From assembly GCF_000332155.1 (NCBI RefSeq), contig NZ_KB235903.1, positions 1,517,732 through 1,581,731 on the forward strand: 64,000 nt of DNA, given 5' to 3'. The position numbers and the translations under genes are program-made. The notes below the pieces were generated by a model that ran no database searches, was not told where the DNA came from, and was given only the letters and a program-made list of their open reading frames with translations. The stretch comes from Kamptonema formosum PCC 6407. Its GTDB lineage: Bacteria > Cyanobacteriota > Cyanobacteriia > Cyanobacteriales > Microcoleaceae. This document shows positions 15,600 to 24,530 of the stretch, piece by piece; position 1 is the first letter of the stretch; every line of letters begins with the position of its first letter.

Positions 15600-17237
15600 A
15601 TGACACAAAATACTTCTAACAAACTGTGGATATACGATACTACTCTGCGAGATGGGGCTCAGCGAGAAGGCTTATCTCTTTCTCTTGAAGATAAACTGCG
15701 AATTGCTCATCAGTTAGACGCTTTAGGAATTCCCTTCATTGAAGGTGGATGGCCGGGGGCAAATCCTAAAGATGTACAATTTTTCTGGCGGCTCAAAGAA
15801 CAACCCCTGACTCAAGCAGAAGTGGTTGCATTTTGCTCTACTAGAAGACCCGGAACAAAGGCCTCTGAAGATGAATTATTCCAGCCAATTCTATCCGCAG
15901 GTACGCGCTGGGTAACGATTTTTGGAAAATCTTGGGATCTTCACGTTACTGAAGGTCTAAAAACTACTTTAGAAGAAAATTTGGCGATGATTCAGGACTC
16001 CATCGAGTTCCTTCGCTCTCAAGGTCGTCGCGTTATTTACGATGCCGAACACTGGTTTGATGGCTATAAACATAATCCTAATTATGCTCTTAAAACCTTA
16101 CGAGCAGCGGCTTTGGCTGGGGCTGAATGGCTCGTACTCTGCGATACCAATGGCGGTACTTTACCCGATGAAGTTAGCTCTGTTGTGGAGAATGTTGTCA
16201 AGGCTTTCCCGGAACTAGGGATTGAAGAAGATTTTCATCAAGGCAAAATCCAATTAGGAATTCACACTCACAATGACTCAGGAGTTGCTGTTGCTAATGC
16301 TTTAGCGGCTGTGAGATCGGGAGCGCGGATGGTGCAGGGAACTATTAACGGTTACGGGGAACGCTGCGGGAATGCTAATCTCTGCTCGTTAATTCCTAAT
16401 TTTCAGCTAAAAATGGGTTATTCTTGTATTCAAAATGAGCAACTGAAAAAACTAACTCAAGCTAGCCGTTGGATTAGTGAAATTGTCAATCTTGCTCCTG
16501 ACGATCACGCACCTTTTGTAGGTCTTTCTGCCTTTGCACATAAAGGTGGAATTCATGTTTCTGCTGTTGAACGTAACCCTCTAACTTATGAGCATATTCA
16601 GCCAGAACAAGTAGGTAATTTGCGACGGATCGTGATTTCCGATCAGGCGGGTTTAAGTAATGTTTTAGCTAAAGCTCGCAGTTTTGGGATTGAACTAGAC
16701 CGCAAAAATCCCGCTTGTCGCCAAATTTTAGACCGTTTGAAAGAGTTAGAAAATCAGGGTTATCAGTTTGAGAGTGCTGAGGCTTCTTTTGAGTTGCTAA
16801 TGCGCCAAGCTTTGGGAAAGCGGCCCCACTTATTTGAAATTAAAGGCTTTCAAGTTCACTGCGATAAGGGGGTGGGAGATGTTGTCAATTCCTTGGCTAC
16901 AGTTAAAGTTGCTGTTAAGGGTGAAGATATTTTGGCGGCGGCTGAGGGAAATGGCCCCGTTTCGGCTTTAGATGCGGCTTTGCGTAAGGCGCTGACGAAT
17001 TTTTACCCTGCGATCGCACAATTTCACCTCGCAGATTATAAAGTCCGGATTCTTGATGGCGGTGCAGGTACATCTGCTAAAACCCGTGTTTTAGTCGAGT
17101 CTAGCAATGGTCAAACTCGCTGGATGACTGTAGGGGTGTCCACGAATATCCTTGATGCTTCCTATCTGGCAGTAGTTGAGGGTTTGGAGTATGGTTTGCT
17201 GTTGGATAGTCAGGCGATCGCTTGCCATACGACATGA
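15600..17237 (+). CDS. cimA: citramalate synthase CimA
   Basis: A 545-residue enzyme that condenses pyruvate with acetyl-CoA to (R)-citramalate, opening the threonine-independent route to isoleucine. The catalytic barrel begins YDTTLRDGAQREGLSLSLEDK and includes FIEGGWPGANPKD, HTHNDSGVAVANAL and GTINGYGERCGNANL. The linker has AFAHKGGIHVSAV, and a C-terminal LeuA allosteric dimer domain runs from about 400, suggesting feedback control by isoleucine. The GGWPGANPKD motif separates it from 2-isopropylmalate synthase. The length is normal for the family. The ATG directly follows an ACAACTA repeat array. Confidence 0.95.
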   Translation: MTQNTSNKLWIYDTTLRDGAQREGLSLSLEDKLRIAHQLDALGIPFIEGGWPGANPKDVQFFWRLKEQPLTQAEVVAFCSTRRPGTKASEDELFQPILSAGTRWVTIFGKSWDLHVTEGLKTTLEENLAMIQDSIEFLRSQGRRVIYDAEHWFDGYKHNPNYALKTLRAAALAGAEWLVLCDTNGGTLPDEVSSVVENVVKAFPELGIEEDFHQGKIQLGIHTHNDSGVAVANALAAVRSGARMVQGTINGYGERCGNANLCSLIPNFQLKMGYSCIQNEQLKKLTQASRWISEIVNLAPDDHAPFVGLSAFAHKGGIHVSAVERNPLTYEHIQPEQVGNLRRIVISDQAGLSNVLAKARSFGIELDRKNPACRQILDRLKELENQGYQFESAEASFELLMRQALGKRPHLFEIKGFQVHCDKGVGDVVNSLATVKVAVKGEDILAAAEGNGPVSALDAALRKALTNFYPAIAQFHLADYKVRILDGGAGTSAKTRVLVESSNGQTRWMTVGVSTNILDASYLAVVEGLEYGLLLDSQAIACHTT

Positions 17238-17244
17238 TCGAGGG

Positions 17245-17345
17245 GAATGGGAGATGGGGGGGAATGGGGAGGATGAGGGAGATGGGGAGATAGGGGAGAT
17301 GGGGAGATGGGGAGGATGGGGGAGATGGGGGAGGATGGGAGATTT
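17245..17345. repeat. G-rich minisatellite (GGGGAGATGGGGA-type)
   Basis: Irregular tandem copies of GGGAGATGGGGA and GGGGAGGATGG occupy the region just after the cimA stop. The same units appear at 20431-20552 and 20925-21074 inside the hybrid kinase gene, at about 51277-51310 in recN, and in intergenic copies at 29018-29053, 37390-37450 and 39904-39965. Confidence 0.85.
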
Positions 17346-17490
17346 ATCTCTGTTCTCCCTATTCTGATTCTTGATTTCTCAATTATTATTCAATTAGGAA
17401 TTAGCAATTAACAGGATATGTCTTGATTTAACTGAAAAACTCTATAATCAGGGATTACCATTTTTACTGTCATCTACAATTGGTAATCTT

Positions 17491-17547
17491 AAATTAAAAA
17501 TTAAAAATAGCGCCTTCTGATGCCATTTTTAATTTTTAATTTTTTTT
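17491..17547 (+). terminator. AT-rich inverted repeat with T run
   Basis: AAATTAAAAATTAAAAAT at 17491-17508 is exactly inverted at 17525-17542 and continues into further T residues to 17547. The loop is GC-containing. It could terminate cimA transcription, about 260 bp after the stop, but its arms are made of TTAAAAA heptamers and it may simply be a repeat array. Confidence 0.45.
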
Positions 17548-17664
17548 AAAGTACACCAAAGGGGTGCAACTTTTCCTACATTTACGTTCAAAGAAGAGTA
17601 GAAGAGGAGAGCAAGAGAATTTCTCCTTGTTCCTTGTTTCTTGTTCCTTTGGCTAAGGTCTATC

Positions 17665-20600
17665 ATGTTGACTTATTCTGCAATTCAGGCTATCGATCGC
17701 CATCCCTTAACTGCGTCGCCTTCCACGCCAACTCAAATGGCGATCGCGATGATGGCTCAAACTCAGGCTAGTTGTGTGTTAGTCGTAGAACCAGTAGGAG
17801 AGGATTGGAAATTACTAGGAATATTCACGGAACGGGATGTCGTGCGAATAGCGGCGGCTGGATTAGTAGAATCTACTCTGGCAAGTGCAATCGATCGAAC
17901 TCTAGTTACTATTAAAGAATCGGAATTACCCGATATTTTTGCGGTACTAAACTTGATGGCTAGCCATCAGATTTTTCATTTGCCAATACTAGATGATGCA
18001 GGTTTTTTGGTAGGTGCGATCGAACAATCAAATTTGCTGAAACTTTTAGGATCTGAAGATTATTTAACTGCTAAAGAGGCACAGAGAAAAAGTGAAGAAC
18101 ACAATTTATTAATTTTAAATGCACTCCCAGATTTAATATTTATGGTGAGTGCCGATGGTACTTATTTAGATGTCAAATCAGGAAAAGATGAAGATTTGCT
18201 GTTGCCGAGACAAGAGTTAATTGGCAAGAAAGTTGAGGCAGTATTACCATCGGCACTAGCTACTATGGTAATGGCATCAATACAGCAAGCAATTAGCACA
18301 AGTCAGGAACAAAATTGTGAATATGAACTGATACTTAATAGTAAAAAGTACAATTTTGAATCACGGATTTTAGCGACTAATGAAGCAGAAGTTTTAATCA
18401 TTATCCGCAATATTACAGAGCGTAAGCAAGCAGAGTTAGAACGGGATCGCTTTTTTACTATCGATATTGATTTACTTTGCATCGCTGGGAGAGATGGTTA
18501 TTTCAAACGAGTGAATTCAGCTTTTGAAAAAGCTCTGGGATACAGCATAGAAGAATTACTAAAAACGCCTTTTATTGAATTAGTTCACCCTGAAGATAGA
18601 ACTAGCACCCTTGTAGAAGTAGAAAAATTAATGAATGGGATTGTGAATGCACGCTTTGAGAACCGCTACCGCTGTAAAGATGGTTCATACAAGTGGCTTT
18701 CGTGGAATTCTACACCTTTTAGAGAAGAAGGATTGATTTATGCGATCGCGCGAGATATTACTGATAGTAAACAAGTTCAGGATGTCATTACTGAAGAAAG
18801 AGAACGGTTTCGGCAAATGGCAGAAACTATCGATCAAGTCTTTTGGATGACCGATCCCCAGAAAAATCAGTTTCTCTACGTTAGTCCCGCTTTCGAGCAA
18901 ATTTGGGGAATTACTTGTTTAGAAGTTTATGAAAATCCGCAATTGTTTTTTGAGTTTATTCATCCAGAAGATCGCGATCGCGCTATCGGCGCAGTAGAAA
19001 CACAGATTCAGGGTGAATACGATCGAGAATACCGGATTATCAGGCGGGATGGGTCAGTACGCTGGATTCACGATCGCGCTTTTCCGATTAGAAATTCCTT
19101 GGGAGAAGTCTACCGCATTGTGGGGGTTGCAGATGATATTACCGATCGCCACTATGCCAAAGTAGCTTTATACGAACGCGAACAACAATTTCGCGTTACC
19201 TTTGAACAAGCAGCAGTTGGCATCGCTCATGGAGGTTTAGACGGTGAAATGCTGCTGGTTAATCAAAAATATTGCGATATTTTGGGGTATCCCCATGAAG
19301 AAATGATAACGAAGAGTTACCTGGAAATTACCCACCCAGATGACCTCCATCTTGACAATGATTATATGCGACAGTTAATCGCAGGCGAAATCCCCTATTT
19401 TTCGCTGGAAAAGCGTTACATTCGCAAAGATGGGAGTTGTGTCTGGGCGAATCTAACTGTGTCACTATTGCGATCGCCCGATGGTACGCCACAATACAAT
19501 ATGGCCGTAATTGAAGATATTAGCGATCGCAAACAAGCCGAAGCTGCTTTGCAAGCAAGCGAAGAACGTTGGCAATTAGCACTTAAAGGTAGTAATGATG
19601 GTATTTGGGATTGGGAGATAAAAACTGGTGAAGTATTTTACTCCCCGCGCTGGAATGAGATATTAGAAGATCCCGACGGTGCGATCGCTAACAACTTAGA
19701 TGAATGGTCAAACCGCGTCCATCCTGATGATATTGATGCAGTTCGGAGCGCGATCGCCGACCACTTTGCCAAAAAAACATCCTTTTACATCACAGAACAC
19801 CGCATACAGTGCAAAAACGGTAATTATAAATGGATTCTACACCGAGGTCGCGCTACCTGGGACGAAGCCGGAAACCCATTAAGAATGGTAGGTTCCGCCA
19901 CTGACATCACCGATCGCAAACAAGCCGAACAACAGCGCAGCGAATTAATCGCCTCACTCCAAGAAGCCAGAGATGCCGCAGAAGCCGCAACTCGCGCTAA
20001 GAGCGAATTCTTAGCCAATATGAGCCACGAAATCCGTACCCCCATGAACGCCGTCATCGGCATGACCAGCTTACTACTAGACACGCCACTCACACCCGAA
20101 CAGCGCGATTTTGTCGAAACAGTACGCACCAGTGGCGACGCATTACTGGCACTGATTAACGATATTCTCGACTTCTCCAAAATTGAAGCCGGTAAGTTGG
20201 AATTAGAAGAGCAACCCTTTGACCTTCGCGACTGCATCGAGGCCTCGCTTGATTTACTTGCTCCCAAAGCCGCTGAAAAAGGTTTAGACCTAGCCTACAT
20301 CATTGACGGCGACGTTCCCAGCACCATCGTGGGAGACATCAGCCGACTACGCCAAATCTTAGTTAATTTGCTCAGCAACGCCGTGAAATTCACAGCAAAA
20401 GGCGAGGTAGTGGTTTCTGTAACTGCCAGAAATGGGGGAGCGGGGGAGATGGGGAGCGGGGGAGGCAGGGGAGCGGGGGAGGATGGGGAGCGGGGGAGGA
20501 TGGGGAGCGGGGGAGCGGGGGAGCGAGGGAGCAGGGGAGCGGGGGAGATGGGGAGAATTACTGACTCTTTTAACTCAAAACCGCGAAATGCTGCCGATCG

Positions 20601-21111
20601 CGAAGTGTTGCCAGAAACAAAGCAAACTGAAACTATCTCTCAAAACTGCGTTGATGGAGCCTACTCACAGAATTTGCCGTTACACTCCCAACGAAACAAT
20701 TTCAACAGTTCCCATCCTTCTGGCTTCTACGAAATTCACTTCGCCGTCAAAGATACTGGGATTGGTATTCCTGCGGAGAAAATGAACAGACTATTTCACT
20801 CCTTTTCTCAAGTAGATGCCTCTACCACCAGACAATACGGCGGTACTGGTTTGGGATTAGCGATCAGCAAACGCCTATGCGAAATTATGGGTGGGACAAT
20901 GTGGGTTGAAAGTGGCAACGCAGAAGGAGGGGGGGAGCAGGGGGGCAGGGGAGCAGAGGCGCAGGGGGGCAGAGGAGCAGAGGAGAGATTTCTGTCTTCT
21001 ATCTCCCCCATCTCCCCCGCTCCCTCGCTCCCCCCCTCCCCCGCTCCCCCCTCTCCCCCGCTCCCCATCTCCCCAAGGTTCCACATTTCATTTCACGATC
21101 GAAGCATCTGA
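17665..21111 (+). CDS. CBS/multi-PAS hybrid histidine kinase, N-terminal part (frameshifted)
   Basis: I take the ATG at 17665 (AAGG six bases upstream) rather than the TTG at 17641. Domain order: two CBS domains (about 1-130), five PAS/PAC units (about 150-770), a dimerisation/phosphoacceptor domain with [11 protein letters not shown] near 20015-20050, and an ATPase domain with [25 protein letters not shown] and [13 protein letters not shown]. Two G-rich minisatellites have entered the ATPase domain: 20431-20552 between the N and G1 boxes, and 20925-21074 just after the G2 box. After the second the frame reads [12 protein letters not shown] and stops, while the expected [10 protein letters not shown] continues in another frame. 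The kinase is thus separated from its receiver domains. ATP binding may survive, but function is doubtful. Confidence 0.85.
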   Translation: MLTYSAIQAIDRHPLTASPSTPTQMAIAMMAQTQASCVLVVEPVGEDWKLLGIFTERDVVRIAAAGLVESTLASAIDRTLVTIKESELPDIFAVLNLMASHQIFHLPILDDAGFLVGAIEQSNLLKLLGSEDYLTAKEAQRKSEEHNLLILNALPDLIFMVSADGTYLDVKSGKDEDLLLPRQELIGKKVEAVLPSALATMVMASIQQAISTSQEQNCEYELILNSKKYNFESRILATNEAEVLIIIRNITERKQAELERDRFFTIDIDLLCIAGRDGYFKRVNSAFEKALGYSIEELLKTPFIELVHPEDRTSTLVEVEKLMNGIVNARFENRYRCKDGSYKWLSWNSTPFREEGLIYAIARDITDSKQVQDVITEERERFRQMAETIDQVFWMTDPQKNQFLYVSPAFEQIWGITCLEVYENPQLFFEFIHPEDRDRAIGAVETQIQGEYDREYRIIRRDGSVRWIHDRAFPIRNSLGEVYRIVGVADDITDRHYAKVALYEREQQFRVTFEQAAVGIAHGGLDGEMLLVNQKYCDILGYPHEEMITKSYLEITHPDDLHLDNDYMRQLIAGEIPYFSLEKRYIRKDGSCVWANLTVSLLRSPDGTPQYNMAVIEDISDRKQAEAALQASEERWQLALKGSNDGIWDWEIKTGEVFYSPRWNEILEDPDGAIANNLDEWSNRVHPDDIDAVRSAIADHFAKKTSFYITEHRIQCKNGNYKWILHRGRATWDEAGNPLRMVGSATDITDRKQAEQQRSELIASLQEARDAAEAATRAKSEFLANMSHEIRTPMNAVIGMTSLLLDTPLTPEQRDFVETVRTSGDALLALINDILDFSKIEAGKLELEEQPFDLRDCIEASLDLLAPKAAEKGLDLAYIIDGDVPSTIVGDISRLRQILVNLLSNAVKFTAKGEVVVSVTARNGGAGEMGSGGGRGAGEDGERGRMGSGGAGERGSRGAGEMGRITDSFNSKPRNAADREVLPETKQTETISQNCVDGAYSQNLPLHSQRNNFNSSHPSGFYEIHFAVKDTGIGIPAEKMNRLFHSFSQVDASTTRQYGGTGLGLAISKRLCEIMGGTMWVESGNAEGGGEQGGRGAEAQGGRGAEERFLSSISPISPAPSLPPSPAPPSPPLPISPRFHISFHDRSI
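20431..20552 (+). repeat. G-rich minisatellite inside the kinase ATPase domain
   Basis: Tandem GGGGGAGCGGGGGAGATGGG-type units are translated as Gly/Glu/Arg/Ala-rich low complexity ([20 protein letters not shown]) between the N box and the G1 box. The region from here to about 20720 has no counterpart in ordinary kinases, including the Ser/Asn-rich stretch after it. The frame is kept across this insertion. Confidence 0.85.
20925..21074 (+). repeat. second minisatellite, site of the kinase frameshift
   Basis: A G-rich half (GGAGGGGGGGAGCAGGGGGG and similar) is followed by a C-rich half (TCTCCCCCATCTCCCCCGCT and similar), forming a loose inverted pair that could fold. It begins after MWVESGN of the ATPase domain. 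The kinase-fold strand STFHFTIEA resumes at 21077 in a different frame. Long homopolymer runs make this a candidate for slippage or sequencing error. Confidence 0.85.
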
Positions 21112-22348
21112 GGCCCCGAGTCAGCGACGGCTGTACCTCAGTGGCGTACAACCGCAACTAAATGGTAAGCGGGTGCTGATTGTCGATGACAATGCTACGA
21201 ATCGGCAGATTTTGCGGCTGCAAACTCAGAAATGGGGAATGATTTCCCAGGAAGCGGCCAACGGTACCGAAGCTCTTAATTGTTTGAGTCAGTCAGAACT
21301 CTATGACTTGGCAATTCTGGACGTGCAAATGCCTCAAATGGACGGCCTGACTCTGGCATCGGAAATTCAGAAGTCCGATCGGATAAGGCGGATGCCGATC
21401 GTGTTGTTAACTTCCATCAATTGTATGGTAGGAAGTGCTAATGCTGTTTGTTTGACTAAACCGATTAAACCTTCTCAACTTTATGAGGTGCTACTGAGTG
21501 TTTTAACTGGGCAAATTCGAGTCCGAGAGAGCGATCGCACACCTTCGTTAACTTTAAATCCAACACCTTCGGCGCTGAGGATTTTGCTAGCAGAGGACAA
21601 TCTGGTGAATCAGAAAGTCGCACTACGAATTCTGGAACGATTAGGCTACCGCGCTGATGTCGCGAACAATGGTTTAGAAGCGCTGGAAGCTTTGCAACAT
21701 AAAACTTATGATACTGTGTTGATGGATGTACAGATGCCAGAGATGGATGGTTTGGAAACTGCTCGTTACATTAATCAGCATTGGCCGATACAACGGCGAC
21801 CTCGAATTATTGCGATGACTGCGAACGCCATGCAGGGCGATCGCGAAAAATGTTTGGAAGCTGGTATGGATGATTATATCAGTAAACCCATTCAGTTTAC
21901 AGAACTAATTCAAGCTTTATCTCAGTGTCAATCTCTTGACGGCTTATCGGCTAAAATTGGTGTAAATCTAACAGTAGAAGCAATCGATCGCAAACTTTTA
22001 CAGTCACTTTTTCCGATTGATAACCAAGATGATTTAGATTTTTTAAATGATGTAATAGATAGCTATTTAGCCGATACGCCTAAACAATTACAAGCTTTGC
22101 AGGAAGCGGCCTCCCGTTCTGATGCGATCGCCCTGCAACGAACGGCTCACACTCTTAAGTCTACCAGCAGTAACTTTGGTGCTAGAACTCTCTCAGAACT
22201 TTGCAAAGCCTTAGAGTCTAAGGCGGGAGCTATTGCTCAAGGTAATAACGTTAGTGCGTCTCTAGAAATGCAGGAGATGGTATCACAAATTGAATCTGAA
22301 TATGAAAGAGTGAAGGAAGCCCTTTCAAATTTGGATTTTAAGTTGTAA
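21077..22348 (+). CDS. double receiver and HPt module, C-terminal part of the split hybrid kinase
   Basis: The frame resumes homology at [14 protein letters not shown]. Two receiver domains follow: KRVLIVDDN with [10 protein letters not shown] and a TKP lysine motif, then RILLAEDN with [17 protein letters not shown] and SKPIQF. Both keep phosphoacceptor Asp, acidic pocket, Thr/Ser and Lys. A histidine phosphotransfer domain ends the protein, with [12 protein letters not shown] near 22148-22185. The open frame extends upstream to 20891 only through repeat sequence. No convincing start codon with a Shine-Dalgarno sequence lies close upstream, so expression would need frameshifting or an internal start; otherwise this is a decayed 3' part. 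Confidence 0.85.
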   Translation, partial: GSTFHFTIEASEAPSQRRLYLSGVQPQLNGKRVLIVDDNATNRQILRLQTQKWGMISQEAANGTEALNCLSQSELYDLAILDVQMPQMDGLTLASEIQKSDRIRRMPIVLLTSINCMVGSANAVCLTKPIKPSQLYEVLLSVLTGQIRVRESDRTPSLTLNPTPSALRILLAEDNLVNQKVALRILERLGYRADVANNGLEALEALQHKTYDTVLMDVQMPEMDGLETARYINQHWPIQRRPRIIAMTANAMQGDREKCLEAGMDDYISKPIQFTELIQALSQCQSLDGLSAKIGVNLTVEAIDRKLLQSLFPIDNQDDLDFLNDVIDSYLADTPKQLQALQEAASRSDAIALQRTAHTLKSTSSNFGARTLSELCKALESKAGAIAQGNNVSASLEMQEMVSQIESEYERVKEALSNLDFKL

Positions 22349-22389
22349 ATTGTATGAGAAGATTAATGTTAAATAGGGTAGCATAAAAA

Positions 22390-24519
22390 ATGACTATTGA
22401 ACCGGAAATCAAAAACAACGAAGCACTTACAAAATCTGAAATATCGCCTGAGCAAGAAAAGGAAGCCTTCAAACTAAAAAACAATTTGCAGGTATTACTT
22501 GACAGCTTTAATCGGATCGCTGCCATTTCCGACTCTGTTGAACAGGAGTATGCAATCAATCAGGAAGCAAAACAGTTGGACATCTCGCCGGAGAGCTACC
22601 GTCGGATGTTTGAAAATTACGGCAGGCCCAAAAAAGCTCCATCAAAGTTCGATCCGGTAATCAAACCCGTGTCCATCGCTGATAAGAAAGTTGGAGATTT
22701 TATTGCCTGGTTTCAAAGTATATCTATTTTTAAATTAACCACAGTTTTTAGCGAAATCACCCTTTTGGTAGCGATGCTATCATTTTTTGTAGACGCTCCC
22801 CGGCGGCACCAAGAAGCTATCAATGACGCTCAGCAAGTCGTTCAATCTGCTAAAGAAAAAACATATTCTCAAGGAAGAATAGATGCTTTAACTGATTTGA
22901 ATAAATATTGCGTAAGCGTCACAGGGGTGAGTGCAGTTAAGGCAGAATTGAAGGGGATTGAACTCAATAATTGCTATGTATACCCAGAACTTGGGGAAAT
23001 TTTTAGTCAGTGGCCGCCGCTGCTTTCAAAATATCGAGGATTTGACCTTTCCTATGCAAATCTTGAAGGCGCTAATCTGGAAGGAGCTAACCTCAAAAAT
23101 ATAGATTTCCGAGGAGCGAATTTGGCAGGTGCTAACTTGGTGGCAGCGAATTTGGCAGGTGCTAATTTGGCAGGAGCAAATCTGAAAGGTGCTAAACTTT
23201 GGAGAGCAAATCTGGAAGGTGCTAATTTAGAAAATAGCAATCTCCAGAACAGCGGTCTTGGTAGAGCTAACCTTCGGAAAGCGAATTTTCAAGGAGCTAA
23301 TCTGAGTGGTGCTAAGATTTATTGGAGCAATATTCAGGGAGCTAATTTTTCCCGAAGCAATCTTCAGGGAGCTAATTTTAGCAGATCTAAGCTTCAAGGA
23401 GCTGACTTATATAGGGCTAACCTCCAAGGAGCTTCTTTCCGCCATACCGATCTTCGAGAGGGTACTAATTTCCGGGAAGCTGAACTCAAGGGTGCGGATT
23501 TTAGAGAAACAAACTTTTGGTCAACTCATCAACTTAAAAGAGGAAAAAATTGGGAACAAGCCTTCAAAAATATAAACTGGGAATTGCAAGCCAGACAAAA
23601 GCCGCAAAAAACTTTCCAAATTGGGTTAATAAAAGGTACTAAGGGAAGTTTGTTTACATCATACCAGAAAGGGATGGAAAAAGCGGCGGCAGCTCGGAAC
23701 ATTAAAATTGTTGCTGTAGATTCGGACACTGGGGTTGAGATAGAAGCTCAAACTATTAGAGAATTAGTTACTGCTGGAACTGATGCAATTGTGCTGTTAC
23801 CAGAAGATCCTAACGCTTCTAAGACTGCGATTCAAGAAGCTTACGAGTCTGGGGTTGCAGTTGTGACAGTTGGGGCTTGTCTGAATGAATTAGAAGCTAA
23901 TAGATACGTCTTTGCTTGTTATCGCTGCGATCGCTACCAGATGGGCTACGACTCAGGTGATTACTTGGCAAAATGGGTGGAGAAAAAAATGTCTGGAAAG
24001 GAGGTAAATATCGGTCTGTTAGACAATGCCTCTTATGATAGTTATTACCCAACTATTCAGGGTTTTTATGCTGCAATGAAAGCATCCAATATCCGCTGGA
24101 ACGAGGTAGCTTCTACTAATGCAGCACTGCGTTCGGATTTACCAGAGGTAAAGCAAATGTTGCAAGACCATCCAACAATTAATATTCTGTGGGGAGGTTC
24201 TAACGCCGCTACTGATGTTGCTCTTCAAGCAGTGGATGAGTTGAATTTAGAAGGTAAAGTATTTGTATTTGGAATGTCAAATTTGACTGAGGATAAAGCG
24301 GAGCTATTGCTCAACCCTAACCACCCGTTGGAGTTAATTATCGACCAGTCTGGGCGGAAGGTTGGCTATGAGGCTGCTAAGACTGCGATCGCAATTCTGA
24401 ATGGGGATGTCACGGGTTACAAATTCCACTTAGTAAAACATCGGCTCTTTAAGCAAGATGACAACGAAAGCATTCGCCAGTCCTTAAATGCAATTGAAAA
24501 GTCTAGTGGAGGTGATTAA
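22390..24519 (+). CDS. membrane-linked pentapeptide-repeat protein fused to a sugar-binding-protein-like domain
   Basis: A 709-residue protein of unusual build. Residues 1-110 are charged and helical; one membrane helix follows at about 115-138 (FKLTTVFSEITLLVAMLSFF). From about 215 to 375 there are more than 25 pentapeptide repeats of the A(N/D)LxG type (LEGANLEGANLKNIDFRGAN). From about 405 to 690 there is a type I periplasmic-binding fold (FQIGLIKGTKGSLFTSYQKG, DAIVLLPEDPNAS, ILWGGSNAATDVALQAVDEL, PLELIIDQSGRKVGYEAAKTA), like ribose/galactose-binding proteins. One inference is a tethered extracytoplasmic sensor. It starts 42 bp after the kinase fragment, so it could supply ligand sensing to that system. 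I know no characterised protein with this order. Confidence 0.8.
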   Translation: MTIEPEIKNNEALTKSEISPEQEKEAFKLKNNLQVLLDSFNRIAAISDSVEQEYAINQEAKQLDISPESYRRMFENYGRPKKAPSKFDPVIKPVSIADKKVGDFIAWFQSISIFKLTTVFSEITLLVAMLSFFVDAPRRHQEAINDAQQVVQSAKEKTYSQGRIDALTDLNKYCVSVTGVSAVKAELKGIELNNCYVYPELGEIFSQWPPLLSKYRGFDLSYANLEGANLEGANLKNIDFRGANLAGANLVAANLAGANLAGANLKGAKLWRANLEGANLENSNLQNSGLGRANLRKANFQGANLSGAKIYWSNIQGANFSRSNLQGANFSRSKLQGADLYRANLQGASFRHTDLREGTNFREAELKGADFRETNFWSTHQLKRGKNWEQAFKNINWELQARQKPQKTFQIGLIKGTKGSLFTSYQKGMEKAAAARNIKIVAVDSDTGVEIEAQTIRELVTAGTDAIVLLPEDPNASKTAIQEAYESGVAVVTVGACLNELEANRYVFACYRCDRYQMGYDSGDYLAKWVEKKMSGKEVNIGLLDNASYDSYYPTIQGFYAAMKASNIRWNEVASTNAALRSDLPEVKQMLQDHPTINILWGGSNAATDVALQAVDELNLEGKVFVFGMSNLTEDKAELLLNPNHPLELIIDQSGRKVGYEAAKTAIAILNGDVTGYKFHLVKHRLFKQDDNESIRQSLNAIEKSSGGD

Positions 24520-24530
24520 GCATTTATTCG

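Noticed and set aside
20432..21086. Several frames on both strands rich in Gly, Arg, Pro and Ser
   Set aside because: They are translations of the G-rich minisatellite in other frames.
23052..23240. Minus-strand frame with LAPxKFA repeats
   Set aside because: Antisense of the pentapeptide repeat; periodicity comes from the real gene.
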